From the NCBI RefSeq assembly GCF_027594865.1, contig NZ_CP089391.1:5858501-5922500 (forward strand): a stretch of 64,000 nt of DNA. Direction: 5' to 3'. The translations under genes and the position numbers were made by a program. This DNA comes from Bradyrhizobium xenonodulans. GTDB lineage: Bacteria > Pseudomonadota > Alphaproteobacteria > Rhizobiales > Xanthobacteraceae. The notes beneath the pieces were generated by a model. It was not told the DNA's origin. It worked only from the letters and a program-made list of their open reading frames with translations, and ran no database searches. This document shows positions 8,234 through 16,249 of this stretch, in pieces; position 1 is the first letter of the stretch, and every line of letters begins with the position of its first letter.

Positions 8234-9544
8234 CTACTGGTTGCTGTAGGTGGTGCCCTTCGGCAGCGGCAGCACGGCCTCGCGCTGCGCCTGGCTCTTG
8301 GGCCACACCACCGAGGACTTGTCATCGATATACTGGATCACGACCGGGAAGGAGCGCTCGTTCTGTCCCGCCATCGGCGTGCCCTCGCCGTAGAATTTCA
8401 CGCCGAAACCGAGCATGGTGCCGCCCTCGGGGATGTCGGTGTCGAGCGCGGCTTTGCGCAGGGCATCGGGATCGACGCCGCCATATTTCTTGATCGCGCG
8501 CGGCAGCACGTCGGCCATGAACACGTAAGTGTTGGACGCGCCGATGCCGACATGGGCCGAGCGGATGGCGACGCCGGGCCTGATCTTGTCGAACTCCTCG
8601 CCGACCATCTTGATCACGGGCGGAAGCTTCGGATCCATGGTTTTCTGGTTGGCGAGCCAGATCGAGATCGGGTCGGCGTTGAAGATGTAGGTGGCGTCGG
8701 CCCCCATGCCTTCCTTCAGCTTCTCATAGACGCCGTAGCCCGCGCCATGCCCCATCAGCGCGCCGAACTTCAGACCCTGCTCGCGCGCCTGGCGCAGCAA
8801 TAGGGTGATGTCCGGATTGTAGCCGGTGTGGAAGATCACGTCGGGCTTGGCGCGCTTCAGTTTCGTGACCAGCGCGGAAAGATCGGGTGCGGTCGCCGAA
8901 TAGCCTTCCTTCATCACGACGTTGAAGCCCGCCTTCTTGGCGCCGGCCTCGTTGCCCTTGGAGACGTCGACGCCATAGGCGCCATCCTCGTGGATGATGG
9001 CGACGCGCAGGTCCTTCGGCTCCTTGTCGAACTTCGCCTTGGCGTTCTGCGCGATGAAATCCATCGTCATCATGCCGAACTGGTCGCCGCTCGCCTGCGG
9101 GCGAAAGACGTATTTGTAACCCTTCTCGTTGAACACGGCCGACGAGATGCAGGTCGTCATCCACATGAACTTCTTGAGCTGCTCGACGCGCGCGGCCACC
9201 GGCACGCATTGCGCCGAGGAGAAGAAGCCGAGCACCATGTCCACTTTTTCCTGCTCGAGGAGGCGGACGGATTCGTTGATGGCGATGTCGGGCTTGCTCT
9301 GCGCGTCGGCGTAGACCGCCTCGATCTTGTAGCCCTCGACGCCAGTCTTGGCGAAATGGTCGAGGATGATCTTTGCGCCGACATAGTTCAGCTCAGAGCC
9401 TCCGCCCGCGAGAGGCCCGGTCAAATCGAAAACGACGCCGATCTTGATCTTTTTCTCTTGAGCCTCGGCCGAAGCCACCAAGCCCGTCGCTGATATCGCG
9501 ACCAACAGCCCACGTACCAAACGGGCAGCCATGCGCAGGCGCAT
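8234..9544 (-). CDS. ABC transporter periplasmic amino acid-type binding protein (LivK-like)
   Basis: A 436-residue type I periplasmic binding protein. The start is the ATG at 9544, chosen for the AGGGAGG site five bases upstream and because it opens a signal peptide (MRLRMAARLVRGLLVAISA, cleavage near ASAEA-Q); the open frame extends further without such support. Mature residues KKIKIGVVFDLTGPLAGGG mark the Leu/Ile/Val-binding fold. Features such as SSAQCVPVAARVEQLKKF and an aromatic-rich lobe suggest a ligand other than simple leucine, possibly an amide or aromatic acid. It is the first gene of the liv operon and sets its specificity. Confidence 0.92.
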   Translation of the reverse strand: MRLRMAARLVRGLLVAISATGLVASAEAQEKKIKIGVVFDLTGPLAGGGSELNYVGAKIILDHFAKTGVEGYKIEAVYADAQSKPDIAINESVRLLEQEKVDMVLGFFSSAQCVPVAARVEQLKKFMWMTTCISSAVFNEKGYKYVFRPQASGDQFGMMTMDFIAQNAKAKFDKEPKDLRVAIIHEDGAYGVDVSKGNEAGAKKAGFNVVMKEGYSATAPDLSALVTKLKRAKPDVIFHTGYNPDITLLLRQAREQGLKFGALMGHGAGYGVYEKLKEGMGADATYIFNADPISIWLANQKTMDPKLPPVIKMVGEEFDKIRPGVAIRSAHVGIGASNTYVFMADVLPRAIKKYGGVDPDALRKAALDTDIPEGGTMLGFGVKFYGEGTPMAGQNERSFPVVIQYIDDKSSVVWPKSQAQREAVLPLPKGTTYSNQ

Positions 9545-9638
9545 CAAAACCTCCCTGGACGATTGTGCATTGCATTCTTCTTGCTTTTGCTTTTTGCCCA
9601 TCACATGGGCTGGGCGCAACGATGTCAAGCCTCGCGCG

Positions 9639-10343
9639 TCAGCGCGATGCGAACTGCTGCTCGACGAAGGCCGTGACAAATCGCGGCATGGACGGCGTGA
9701 GATCACTCACCCCGCGCACGAGATGAATGGTCGACAATTCGGGCTCGACCTCCCGTGCGAGATTGGCTTCGATCCGCGCACGGGCCACCTCGCCCGGCAC
9801 ATTCATGTTGAGAACCTGCATCATCGCAATCGACGGGCCGGTGACGACGCAGTGCCAGTCCGGCTCGGCCCGGTAGTCCGCCTCGGTCAGCCCGGTCTCT
9901 TCGCCCAGTTCCCGGGCAACACTGCCGGGAATGTCGAGCGCACCGTCCCTGACATCGTCGAGATCGGGCGTGCCCGAGGGGAAATAGATACGGCCCGCAT
10001 TGGCGGTATGGGCCGCCATCTCGCCCATGACGAAAGCACCGTCGGAGGCGCGCAGCGCGCCCATGCCAAAACCGTTGAACACGGCCTTGTCGGGAAAGCC
10101 CCAATCGCGCCAGGCGAGGAAGCTCGCGAAGTCGGTCTCGAAATAGGTCGCAGCGAGATGGCCGTCGGTAAACACGGCATCGCACCCAAGGAGAACGCGG
10201 CCGTTCCAGATCTTCGGCCGCTCGCGCTGTTTCTCGGCGAAATGCGCTTCGATCTCGGCGCGGCGCTCCTCCGCGAACGGCCAGACGATGGGCCGCACGG
10301 CAAGATCGAGCGTCGTGACGCGATGGATGGTCAGTGACGTCAT
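9639..10343 (-). CDS. NUDIX-fold hydrolase-like protein
   Basis: A 234-residue cytosolic protein. The best signature is RELGEETGL (144-152), the REUXEEXGU core of the Nudix box, which binds the metal for pyrophosphate cleavage. The upstream half is imperfect: the Gly is present (DGALDIPG) but the Glu normally spaced after it is not obvious. The N-terminal 100 residues resemble the domain preceding the Nudix fold in hydrolases of nucleotide-sugar type. The substrate is unknown. The neighbours on both sides are ABC binding proteins and do not reveal a pathway. Confidence 0.75.
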   Translation of the reverse strand: MTSLTIHRVTTLDLAVRPIVWPFAEERRAEIEAHFAEKQRERPKIWNGRVLLGCDAVFTDGHLAATYFETDFASFLAWRDWGFPDKAVFNGFGMGALRASDGAFVMGEMAAHTANAGRIYFPSGTPDLDDVRDGALDIPGSVARELGEETGLTEADYRAEPDWHCVVTGPSIAMMQVLNMNVPGEVARARIEANLAREVEPELSTIHLVRGVSDLTPSMPRFVTAFVEQQFASR

Positions 10344-10372
10344 GACGCCTGACTACAACGCCAAAGCGTCAG

Positions 10373-11398
10373 CTATTTGGCGTTCCCCGTGGTCTTCTTG
10401 GCCTGGTCGACGAACTTGTTGGTAAAGGTCTTGCTGACGTCGATCTTGGCGTTGGCGACCTCGGGCGACCCCACGCTGAACACGGCGAGCACGGCATCCG
10501 CGCCCTTCGGGTCCATTTTGCCGGTCTCCGAGAACATCGGGATCGTGTTCTTCAGCGCGGCGAGATAGAGGTCTTTGTTCTTGCCGACCATCTCGTCCGG
10601 CATCTTCGCCATGATCTCCTCGGGCGAATGCGAATGGATCCAGGCGATCGTGGCGAGCATCGCATTGGTGAGCGCCTGCGTCTCCTTCTCGTGGCCGTTG
10701 ATCCAGGCCACGGTCGAGTACAGCGCGCCGCCCGGATATTCGCCGCCGAACGTCTCGAGCGTATCCTTCTGGGTGCGGGTGTCCGAGAGGATGCGCAGAT
10801 CCTTGTGGCTGCCCTGGAGCACGGTTACGGAGGGATCGAGCATCACGGCGGCGTCGAGCTGGCCCTGCTCCATGGCGGCGACCGCGGTGGCGCCGAGACC
10901 GACGCCGATCACGGCAGTGCCGGCGGGGTCGAGCCCGTTCTTCTTCAAGAGATATTTCAGGAAGAAGTCGGTGGAGGAGCCGGGCGCGCTGACGCCGACC
11001 TTCTTGCCGGCGAGATCCTTGATCGACTTGATGTCGTTGGTACGCGCAGGCGCGACCACCAGCACGAGGCCGGGATAGCGGTCATAGACCACGAAGGCCT
11101 GAAGCTCCTGCTTCTTGGCGGCGAGATTGACGCAATGGTCGAAATAACCGGAGACGACGTCGGCGCTGCCGCCGAGCACGGCCTTGAGCGCGTCCGAGCC
11201 GCCCTTGAGGTCGACCAGCTCGACATTGAGGCCGGCCTTCTCGTACTCGCCGAGCTGCTTGGCCAGCACCGTCGGCAGATAGCACAGACAGGCCCCGCCC
11301 CCGACCGCGACGGTCACCTTGCTTTGCGCCGCGGCAAGCGAGGTGGTGAGCGTCAGCGCGAGCAGCGCGCCGGCGAGCCTGGCAATCGTGTTCTTCAT
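10373..11398 (-). CDS. NMT1/SsuA-type ABC transporter substrate-binding protein
   Basis: A 341-residue periplasmic binding protein. The start is the ATG at 11398 behind GGAGG, giving a clean signal peptide (MKNTIARLAGALLALTLTTS, cleavage near LAAAQ-S). The mature start KVTVAVGGGACLCYLPTVLA and the GYFDHC and VSAPGSSTDFFLKYLL segments are typical of the NitT/TauT family (NMT1/SsuA), which bind sulfonates, nitrate, pyrimidine precursors or similar ligands. The two Cys in ACLCYLP are unusual and may form a disulfide. Its likely partners are the permease (12029-12814) and ATPase (12814-13632), separated from it by an opposed cupin gene. Confidence 0.9.
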   Translation of the reverse strand: MKNTIARLAGALLALTLTTSLAAAQSKVTVAVGGGACLCYLPTVLAKQLGEYEKAGLNVELVDLKGGSDALKAVLGGSADVVSGYFDHCVNLAAKKQELQAFVVYDRYPGLVLVVAPARTNDIKSIKDLAGKKVGVSAPGSSTDFFLKYLLKKNGLDPAGTAVIGVGLGATAVAAMEQGQLDAAVMLDPSVTVLQGSHKDLRILSDTRTQKDTLETFGGEYPGGALYSTVAWINGHEKETQALTNAMLATIAWIHSHSPEEIMAKMPDEMVGKNKDLYLAALKNTIPMFSETGKMDPKGADAVLAVFSVGSPEVANAKIDVSKTFTNKFVDQAKKTTGNAK

Positions 11399-11535
11399 TG
11401 GTTTCCTCCGTTCGGCTGGCGGCACCATAGAGCAGCCGGACAGGCTTGAGAAGCGCGGCCGAAGGCTCTGGCCATCGGCCTTTCGGCGCAATAGCATGAG
11501 CCCACAAGAACAATTCTTGATGGGGAGGATCATCC

Positions 11536-11985
11536 ATGAACCGCTGGACTGCCGGGCTCGCTCTGGCCGCCGCCTTTGCCGCAGGATGCGGCGCGAACCA
11601 GCTGCTTCGGCCGGCGCTGGCCGCCGAGAACATCGCGGCGCAGATCATCCATACCGGCGAGATGGAAGGCGACGCGCTCGGCCCCGCCAACAATGTCGGC
11701 TACCGCTCAAAAATGTTCGCAAGCGCCGACGGCGCCACCATCTCGATCCAGGTCGGCAACGTGCCCAAGCACATGCATCCCAACACCAACGAGATCCAGT
11801 ACATCCTGGACGGGACCGGCACGATCTGGCTCGGCGACAAGGAGGTCACTGTGAAGCCGGGCGACCTCGTCATCATCCCGAAGGGCACGCCGCATGGCGG
11901 CACCAAGCCGATCAGCGGCCAGGTCAAGGCGATCGCGATCAAGACGCCGCCGCAGGCTCCTGACGATACCAAGCTGCTGGATTGA
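11536..11985 (+). CDS. Exported cupin-domain protein
   Basis: A 149-residue protein with an N-terminal hydrophobic segment ending in AFAAGCGANQ. That may be a lipoprotein lipobox (Cys near residue 19) or a signal-peptide region. Residues 70-140 form a small cupin barrel: KHMHPNTNEIQYILDGTG holds metal-binding His-X-His and Glu, and GDLVIIPKGTPHGG holds the later His. A GGGGAGG ribosome site precedes the ATG. It is transcribed against the ABC genes on both sides. Function is unknown beyond probable metal-dependent small-molecule binding in the periplasm or at the membrane. Confidence 0.85.
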   Translation: MNRWTAGLALAAAFAAGCGANQLLRPALAAENIAAQIIHTGEMEGDALGPANNVGYRSKMFASADGATISIQVGNVPKHMHPNTNEIQYILDGTGTIWLGDKEVTVKPGDLVIIPKGTPHGGTKPISGQVKAIAIKTPPQAPDDTKLLD

Positions 11986-12028
11986 ACTCTTGCTATCGGG
12001 GCTCGCGCGGACGCGGGCCCCATCGCTT

Positions 12029-12814
12029 CTAGCCACGCCCGTCCACGGTCGGACGCCAGATCAGCAGCCTGCGCTCCACCAGCGTCACCCCGAAGTCGAT
12101 CAGGATCACGAAGGCCGACAGCACGAACATTCCGGCGAACACGCCGGCAACGTCGAAGATGCCTTCAGCCTGCTGGATGAGATAGCCGAGCCCCGCCGCC
12201 GATCCCAGATATTCGCCGACGACCGCACCGACCACGGCGAAGCCGACCGAGGTGTGCAGCGAGGAGAACATCCAGGACAGCGCCGACGGCCAATAGACGT
12301 GCTGCATCAATTGCCGCTCGCTCATGCCGAGCATGCGGCCGTTGTCGAGCACGGTACGGCTCACTTCCTTGACGCCCTGATAGACGTTGAAGAAGACGAT
12401 GAAGAACACCAGCGTCACGCCGAGCGCGACTTTGGACCAGATGCCGAGGCCGAGCCACAGCGCGAAAATCGGCGCCAGCACCACGCGCGGCAGCGCGTTG
12501 ACCATCTTCACGTAGGGATCGAACACCGCGGCCACCAGCGGCTGGCGCGCGAACCAGAAGCCGACCAGCACGCCGCCAGTCGATCCGATCACGAAAGCGA
12601 GGATCGATTCCGTTAGCGTGATGCCGAGATGCTTCCAGATCACGCCGGACGAGAACCACTTCACGATCTGGGCAAAGACATCGAAGGGGTTGGAGAAGAA
12701 GAACGGCGGCAGCAGGATCTTGCCGAACACTGGAACGGTCGACAACACCTGCCACAGCACGATGCAGACGACCGCGACCAGGATTTGCAGCGCGAGCAGC
12801 GTCGGGCGCGACAT
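12029..12814 (-). CDS. NitT/TauT-type ABC transporter permease
   Basis: A 261-residue inner-membrane permease of the SsuC/TauC family with about six transmembrane helices. The coupling (EAA) loop is LDNGRMLGMSERQLMQHVYWPSA, with the conserved Gly, around residues 165-190. Its ATG shares the A of the upstream ATPase stop codon (TGATG), which indicates tight coupling. With the ATPase it should import the ligand captured by the binding protein encoded at 10373-11398. Confidence 0.92.
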   Translation of the reverse strand: MSRPTLLALQILVAVVCIVLWQVLSTVPVFGKILLPPFFFSNPFDVFAQIVKWFSSGVIWKHLGITLTESILAFVIGSTGGVLVGFWFARQPLVAAVFDPYVKMVNALPRVVLAPIFALWLGLGIWSKVALGVTLVFFIVFFNVYQGVKEVSRTVLDNGRMLGMSERQLMQHVYWPSALSWMFSSLHTSVGFAVVGAVVGEYLGSAAGLGYLIQQAEGIFDVAGVFAGMFVLSAFVILIDFGVTLVERRLLIWRPTVDGRG

Positions 12815-13632
12815 CAGACCGCCTCCGTCGCGTGAGTGGACTGCGCGTAACCCTTCATCACCTCGTCCTTCAGCACGCTCCAGATCTCGCGGTGGAGCGC
12901 ATGGAACTCCTTGTCCATCCGCACCTCGAAGATGTCGCGCGGGCGCGGCAGTGTGACGCGCCAGTCGCCAATGATGCGCGAGGACGGCCCCGCCGACATG
13001 ATCACAACGCGGTCGGCAAGCGCGATCGCCTCTTCCAGATCATGGGTGACGAACAGCACGGCCTTGCGGTCGGCGTTCCACAAGTCGAGCAGCAGATTGC
13101 CCATCACCTGGCGCGTTTGCGCATCGAGCGGCCCGAACGGCTCGTCCATCAGCAGGATTTTTGGATCGCGGATCAAGACCTGTGCGAGGGCCACGCGCTT
13201 GCGCTGGCCGCCCGAGAGCATGTGCGGATAGCGGCCCGCGAAGGCGCCGAGGCCGACCGAGGTCAGCCATTTCTGCGCCCGCGGCAGCGCTTCGGTGCGC
13301 GGCGTGCCCTGGATCTCGAGCCCGATCGCGACATTGTCGACCGCGGTCTTCCAGGGGAACAGCGCGTCGGCCTGGAACAGGTACCCGGCATCCCGGTTCA
13401 GCCCCGCGAGCGGCCGGTCGAAAATCTTGACGCTCCCGGCCGCCGGCTTGAGCAGCCCCGCCGCGACATTGAGCAGCGTGGATTTCCCGCAGCCGGTCGG
13501 GCCGACAATGGCGACGAACTCGCCCTGCGCGACCGCAAGATGCGCCTTCTCCACCGCCGTATAGACCCGCCCGTCCCCCAGGCGAAACGCGACCTTGGCA
13601 TCTTCCAGCGCCACTGCCGTAGGCGTTGACAT
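12814..13632 (-). CDS. NitT/TauT-type ABC transporter ATP-binding protein
   Basis: A 272-residue ABC ATPase of the SsuB/TauB type. I use the ATG at 13632 (MSTPTAVALED), preceded by GGAGG; the frame is open further but lacks a site. Walker A is GPTGCGKS (44-51), signature LSGGQRKRV, Walker B ILLMDEPFGPLD and H-loop THDLEEA. First gene of the permease operon. It is divergent from the osmoprotectant-type transporter at 13769, with only 136 bases between the starts, so the two promoters share that interval. Confidence 0.93.
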   Translation of the reverse strand: MSTPTAVALEDAKVAFRLGDGRVYTAVEKAHLAVAQGEFVAIVGPTGCGKSTLLNVAAGLLKPAAGSVKIFDRPLAGLNRDAGYLFQADALFPWKTAVDNVAIGLEIQGTPRTEALPRAQKWLTSVGLGAFAGRYPHMLSGGQRKRVALAQVLIRDPKILLMDEPFGPLDAQTRQVMGNLLLDLWNADRKAVLFVTHDLEEAIALADRVVIMSAGPSSRIIGDWRVTLPRPRDIFEVRMDKEFHALHREIWSVLKDEVMKGYAQSTHATEAV

Positions 13633-13768
13633 GTATTTCCTCCGAATTTGGCTTGATGCCTTAGCCGCTCGCGCGGCCAAGTTCAATCGAGCCGCCAAGC
13701 GTGCTACGCATAGGCTCTTGCCGTGGCTCTTACCCTCCGGGGAGGGTAAGGAAGAATGAGCGCGTCGA

Positions 13769-14551
13769 ATGCCATCCGAACTTGCCATCACCTACCGACA
13801 CGTCACCAAGAGCTTCGGTCCGCTCAAGGCCGTCGACGATGTGTCGCTCGACATCGCCGAGGGCGAGTTTGTGGCCGTCGTCGGCGGCTCCGGCTCGGGC
13901 AAGACGACGCTGCTGCGGCTCGCCAACCGGCTGATCGAGGCCGATGGCGGCACCATCACCGTCGAGGGTGAAGAGGTGCGAAACGTCGATCCGGTCGCAC
14001 TGCGGCGCCGGATCGGCTACGTGTTCCAGAGCGGCGGGCTGTTTCCGCATTTGAGCGTCGCCGACAATATCGGGATCACGCCGAAGCTGCTCGGCACATC
14101 GACAGCGGATATCACAGCGCGCGTCGACGAGTTGCTGGAGCTCGTGCAGCTCGACCGAAGTGCACATCGCGACCGGCTGCCGGAGGCACTCTCGGGCGGC
14201 CAGCGCCAGCGCGTCGGCGTGGCGCGGGCACTCGCGGCACGTCCCCGCATCCTGCTGATGGACGAGCCGTTCGGCGCGCTCGATCCCCTCACCCGCGATG
14301 CGCTCGGCGAAGATTATCGAGACTTGCACCGCAAGCTCGGCCTGACCACCGTGATGATCACCCACGACATGACGGAAGCCATCTTGCTGGCCGACCGCAT
14401 CGCGGTGATGCGCGGCGGACAGCTGCTCGCGCAGGGCACGCCGGCGGAACTCTCGCAAAGCAGCGACGCCTATGTGCTGGAGCTGTTGCGCACGCCGCGG
14501 CGCCAGGTCGAGCGGCTGAACACGCTCTTGCCAACGAGCGGTGCGGCATGA
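13769..14551 (+). CDS. Opu/ProV-type ABC transporter ATP-binding protein
   Basis: A 260-residue ABC ATPase most like OpuCA/ProV of glycine-betaine, choline or ergothioneine importers. Walker A is GGSGSGKTT (39-47), signature LSGGQRQRV, Walker B ILLMDEPFGALD and H-loop THDMTEA. The protein ends soon after the ATPase core; the CBS tail of many OpuCA and ProV proteins is absent, so ionic-strength sensing through CBS domains is not expected. Its stop overlaps the next start as ATGA. The ribosome site is weak. Confidence 0.9.
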   Translation: MPSELAITYRHVTKSFGPLKAVDDVSLDIAEGEFVAVVGGSGSGKTTLLRLANRLIEADGGTITVEGEEVRNVDPVALRRRIGYVFQSGGLFPHLSVADNIGITPKLLGTSTADITARVDELLELVQLDRSAHRDRLPEALSGGQRQRVGVARALAARPRILLMDEPFGALDPLTRDALGEDYRDLHRKLGLTTVMITHDMTEAILLADRIAVMRGGQLLAQGTPAELSQSSDAYVLELLRTPRRQVERLNTLLPTSGAA

Positions 14552-16107
14552 GCCTCTTCACCGATCCGCGCTGGGGCGAGGCGCTGTCGCATCTGCCCGA
14601 CTATCTCGGCAACCATGTTCGGGTGAGTCTTGCCGCGCTCGCGCTTGGCCTCGCCGTCAGCCTGCCGCTCGCGATCCTCACGCGCAACCGCCCGGCGCCA
14701 CGCACGATTTTGCTCGCGCTTGCCAGCATCGTGCAGACAGTGCCGGGACTGGCGCTGCTCGCGCTGTTCTATCCGCTGCTACTCGCGGCCGCCTCCGTGA
14801 CGCTCGCCTGGTTCGGAATCTCCTTCTCCGCCTTCGGCTTCCTGCCGGCGATGCTGGCGCTGGCGCTCTATTCGATGCTGCCGGTGCTGCGCAACGGCAT
14901 CACCGGCCTCAACGGCATCGATCCGGCGCTGATCGAAGCCGCCAAGGGTGTCGGCATGACCGCGCGGCAGTCGCTCGTGATGGTCGAGCTGCCGCTGGCG
15001 CTGCCGGTGATGATGGCGGGCATTCGCACCGCCGCGGTGTGGGTGATCGGCACCGCGACGCTGTCGACCCCGATCGGGCAGACCAGCCTCGGCAATTATA
15101 TCTTTGCCGGGCTCCAGACCCAGAACTGGGTGTTCGTGCTGTTCGGCTGCGTGGCCTCGGCCCTGCTGGCGCTCGCCGTCGATCAGTTGCTCGGCCTGAT
15201 CGAGGGCGGCCTTCGGCAACGCAGCCGCCTGCGCGCCGCGCTCGGCGGCATTGGCATCGCAACGCTGGTCGCCGCGACGCTGGTGCCGACGATGGGGCGC
15301 TCGTCGCAGGGCTATGTCGTCGGTGCCAAGACCTTTGCCGAGCAATATGTGCTGTCGGCTTTGCTCAGGGATCGCCTCCAGGCCGCCGGTCTCTCCGCCA
15401 CCGCGCGATCGGGCCTCGGCTCCAGCGTGATCTTCGAGGCGCTGAAGGCCGGCGATATCGATCTCTATGTCGACTATTCCGGCACGCTCTGGGCCAACCA
15501 GCTTCACCGCACCGACATCAAGCCGCGCGCGGAGTTGGTGGCGGAGCTGAAGACGGCGCTCGCGAAAGAGAACATCACCCTGCTGGGCGAGCTCGGCTTC
15601 GAGAACGCCTACGCGCTGGTGATCCCGAAGCAGCGTGCCGAGGCGCTTGGCATCCGCACCATCGCCGATCTCGTTGCACATGCGCCATCCCTGTCGATCG
15701 CCGGCGACTATGAGTTCTTCTCGCGGCCCGAATGGGCGGCGCTGCAAAAAGCCTACGGCCTGTCGTTCCGCGCCCAGCGGCAGATGCAGCCGGACTTCAT
15801 GTATGCAGCCGTCGCCAGCGGTGAGGTCGACGTGATCGCCGGCTACACCAGCGACGGCCTGATCGCGAAATACGATCTCGTCGCGCTCGACGATCCCAAA
15901 CACGCGATCCCGCCTTACGACGCGATCCTGCTGCTCGCACCGAAGCGCGCCGGTGACGAGCGATTGCAGGCAGCGCTCAAGCCGCTGCTCGGCAGGATCG
16001 ACATCACCACCATGCGCGAGGCGAACCTGCGCGCCAGCGGCAACGACGCGAATTCATCGCCGGATGCGGTGGCGAAGTGGCTGTGGGGGAAGGTGGGCGG
16101 GCGCTAG
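14548..16107 (+). CDS. Fused ABC permease and substrate-binding protein (OpuCB-OpuCC / EgtU type)
   Basis: A 519-residue fusion. Residues 1-215 form an Opu-type permease with about six helices and the coupling loop EAAKGVGMTARQSLVMVELPLALP. A further hydrophobic helix lies at about 233-250. Residues 255-519 form an extracytoplasmic type II binding domain (VVGAKTFAEQYVLSALL, GDIDLYVDYSGTLW, VIAGYTSDGLI, AIPPYDAILLL), so the receptor is tethered to its own channel. The architecture matches choline/betaine OpuC fusions and the ergothioneine importer EgtU of Helicobacter and Streptococcus. Ligand residues were not aligned, so quaternary amine or ergothioneine uptake is inference. Confidence 0.9.
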   Translation: MSLFTDPRWGEALSHLPDYLGNHVRVSLAALALGLAVSLPLAILTRNRPAPRTILLALASIVQTVPGLALLALFYPLLLAAASVTLAWFGISFSAFGFLPAMLALALYSMLPVLRNGITGLNGIDPALIEAAKGVGMTARQSLVMVELPLALPVMMAGIRTAAVWVIGTATLSTPIGQTSLGNYIFAGLQTQNWVFVLFGCVASALLALAVDQLLGLIEGGLRQRSRLRAALGGIGIATLVAATLVPTMGRSSQGYVVGAKTFAEQYVLSALLRDRLQAAGLSATARSGLGSSVIFEALKAGDIDLYVDYSGTLWANQLHRTDIKPRAELVAELKTALAKENITLLGELGFENAYALVIPKQRAEALGIRTIADLVAHAPSLSIAGDYEFFSRPEWAALQKAYGLSFRAQRQMQPDFMYAAVASGEVDVIAGYTSDGLIAKYDLVALDDPKHAIPPYDAILLLAPKRAGDERLQAALKPLLGRIDITTMREANLRASGNDANSSPDAVAKWLWGKVGGR

Positions 16108-16117
16108 GCCCGGATTT

Positions 16118-16225
16118 CGTAGGGTGGGCAAAGGCGCGCAAGCGCCGTGTCCACCGTCTCTCGAGACGCGATCTCTCGACACGCGCGACAGGAGGGTGGG
16201 CACGCTGCGCTTTGCCCACCCTACG
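16118..16225. repeat. Palindromic dispersed repeat, GGGTGGGCAAAG family (long form)
   Basis: The ends CGTAGGGTGGGCAAAGGCGC and GCGCTTTGCCCACCCTACG are inverted repeats of each other with one base extra; the middle holds further short palindromes (TCTCGAGA). A 43-base short form of the same family occurs at 33527-33569. Both sit between the 3' ends of convergent genes. The family is common in Bradyrhizobium-like genomes. It may fold in both transcripts as a bidirectional terminator. Confidence 0.85.
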
Positions 16226-16249
16226 ATCTCTTGCGGCCAAAGCAAGGAG

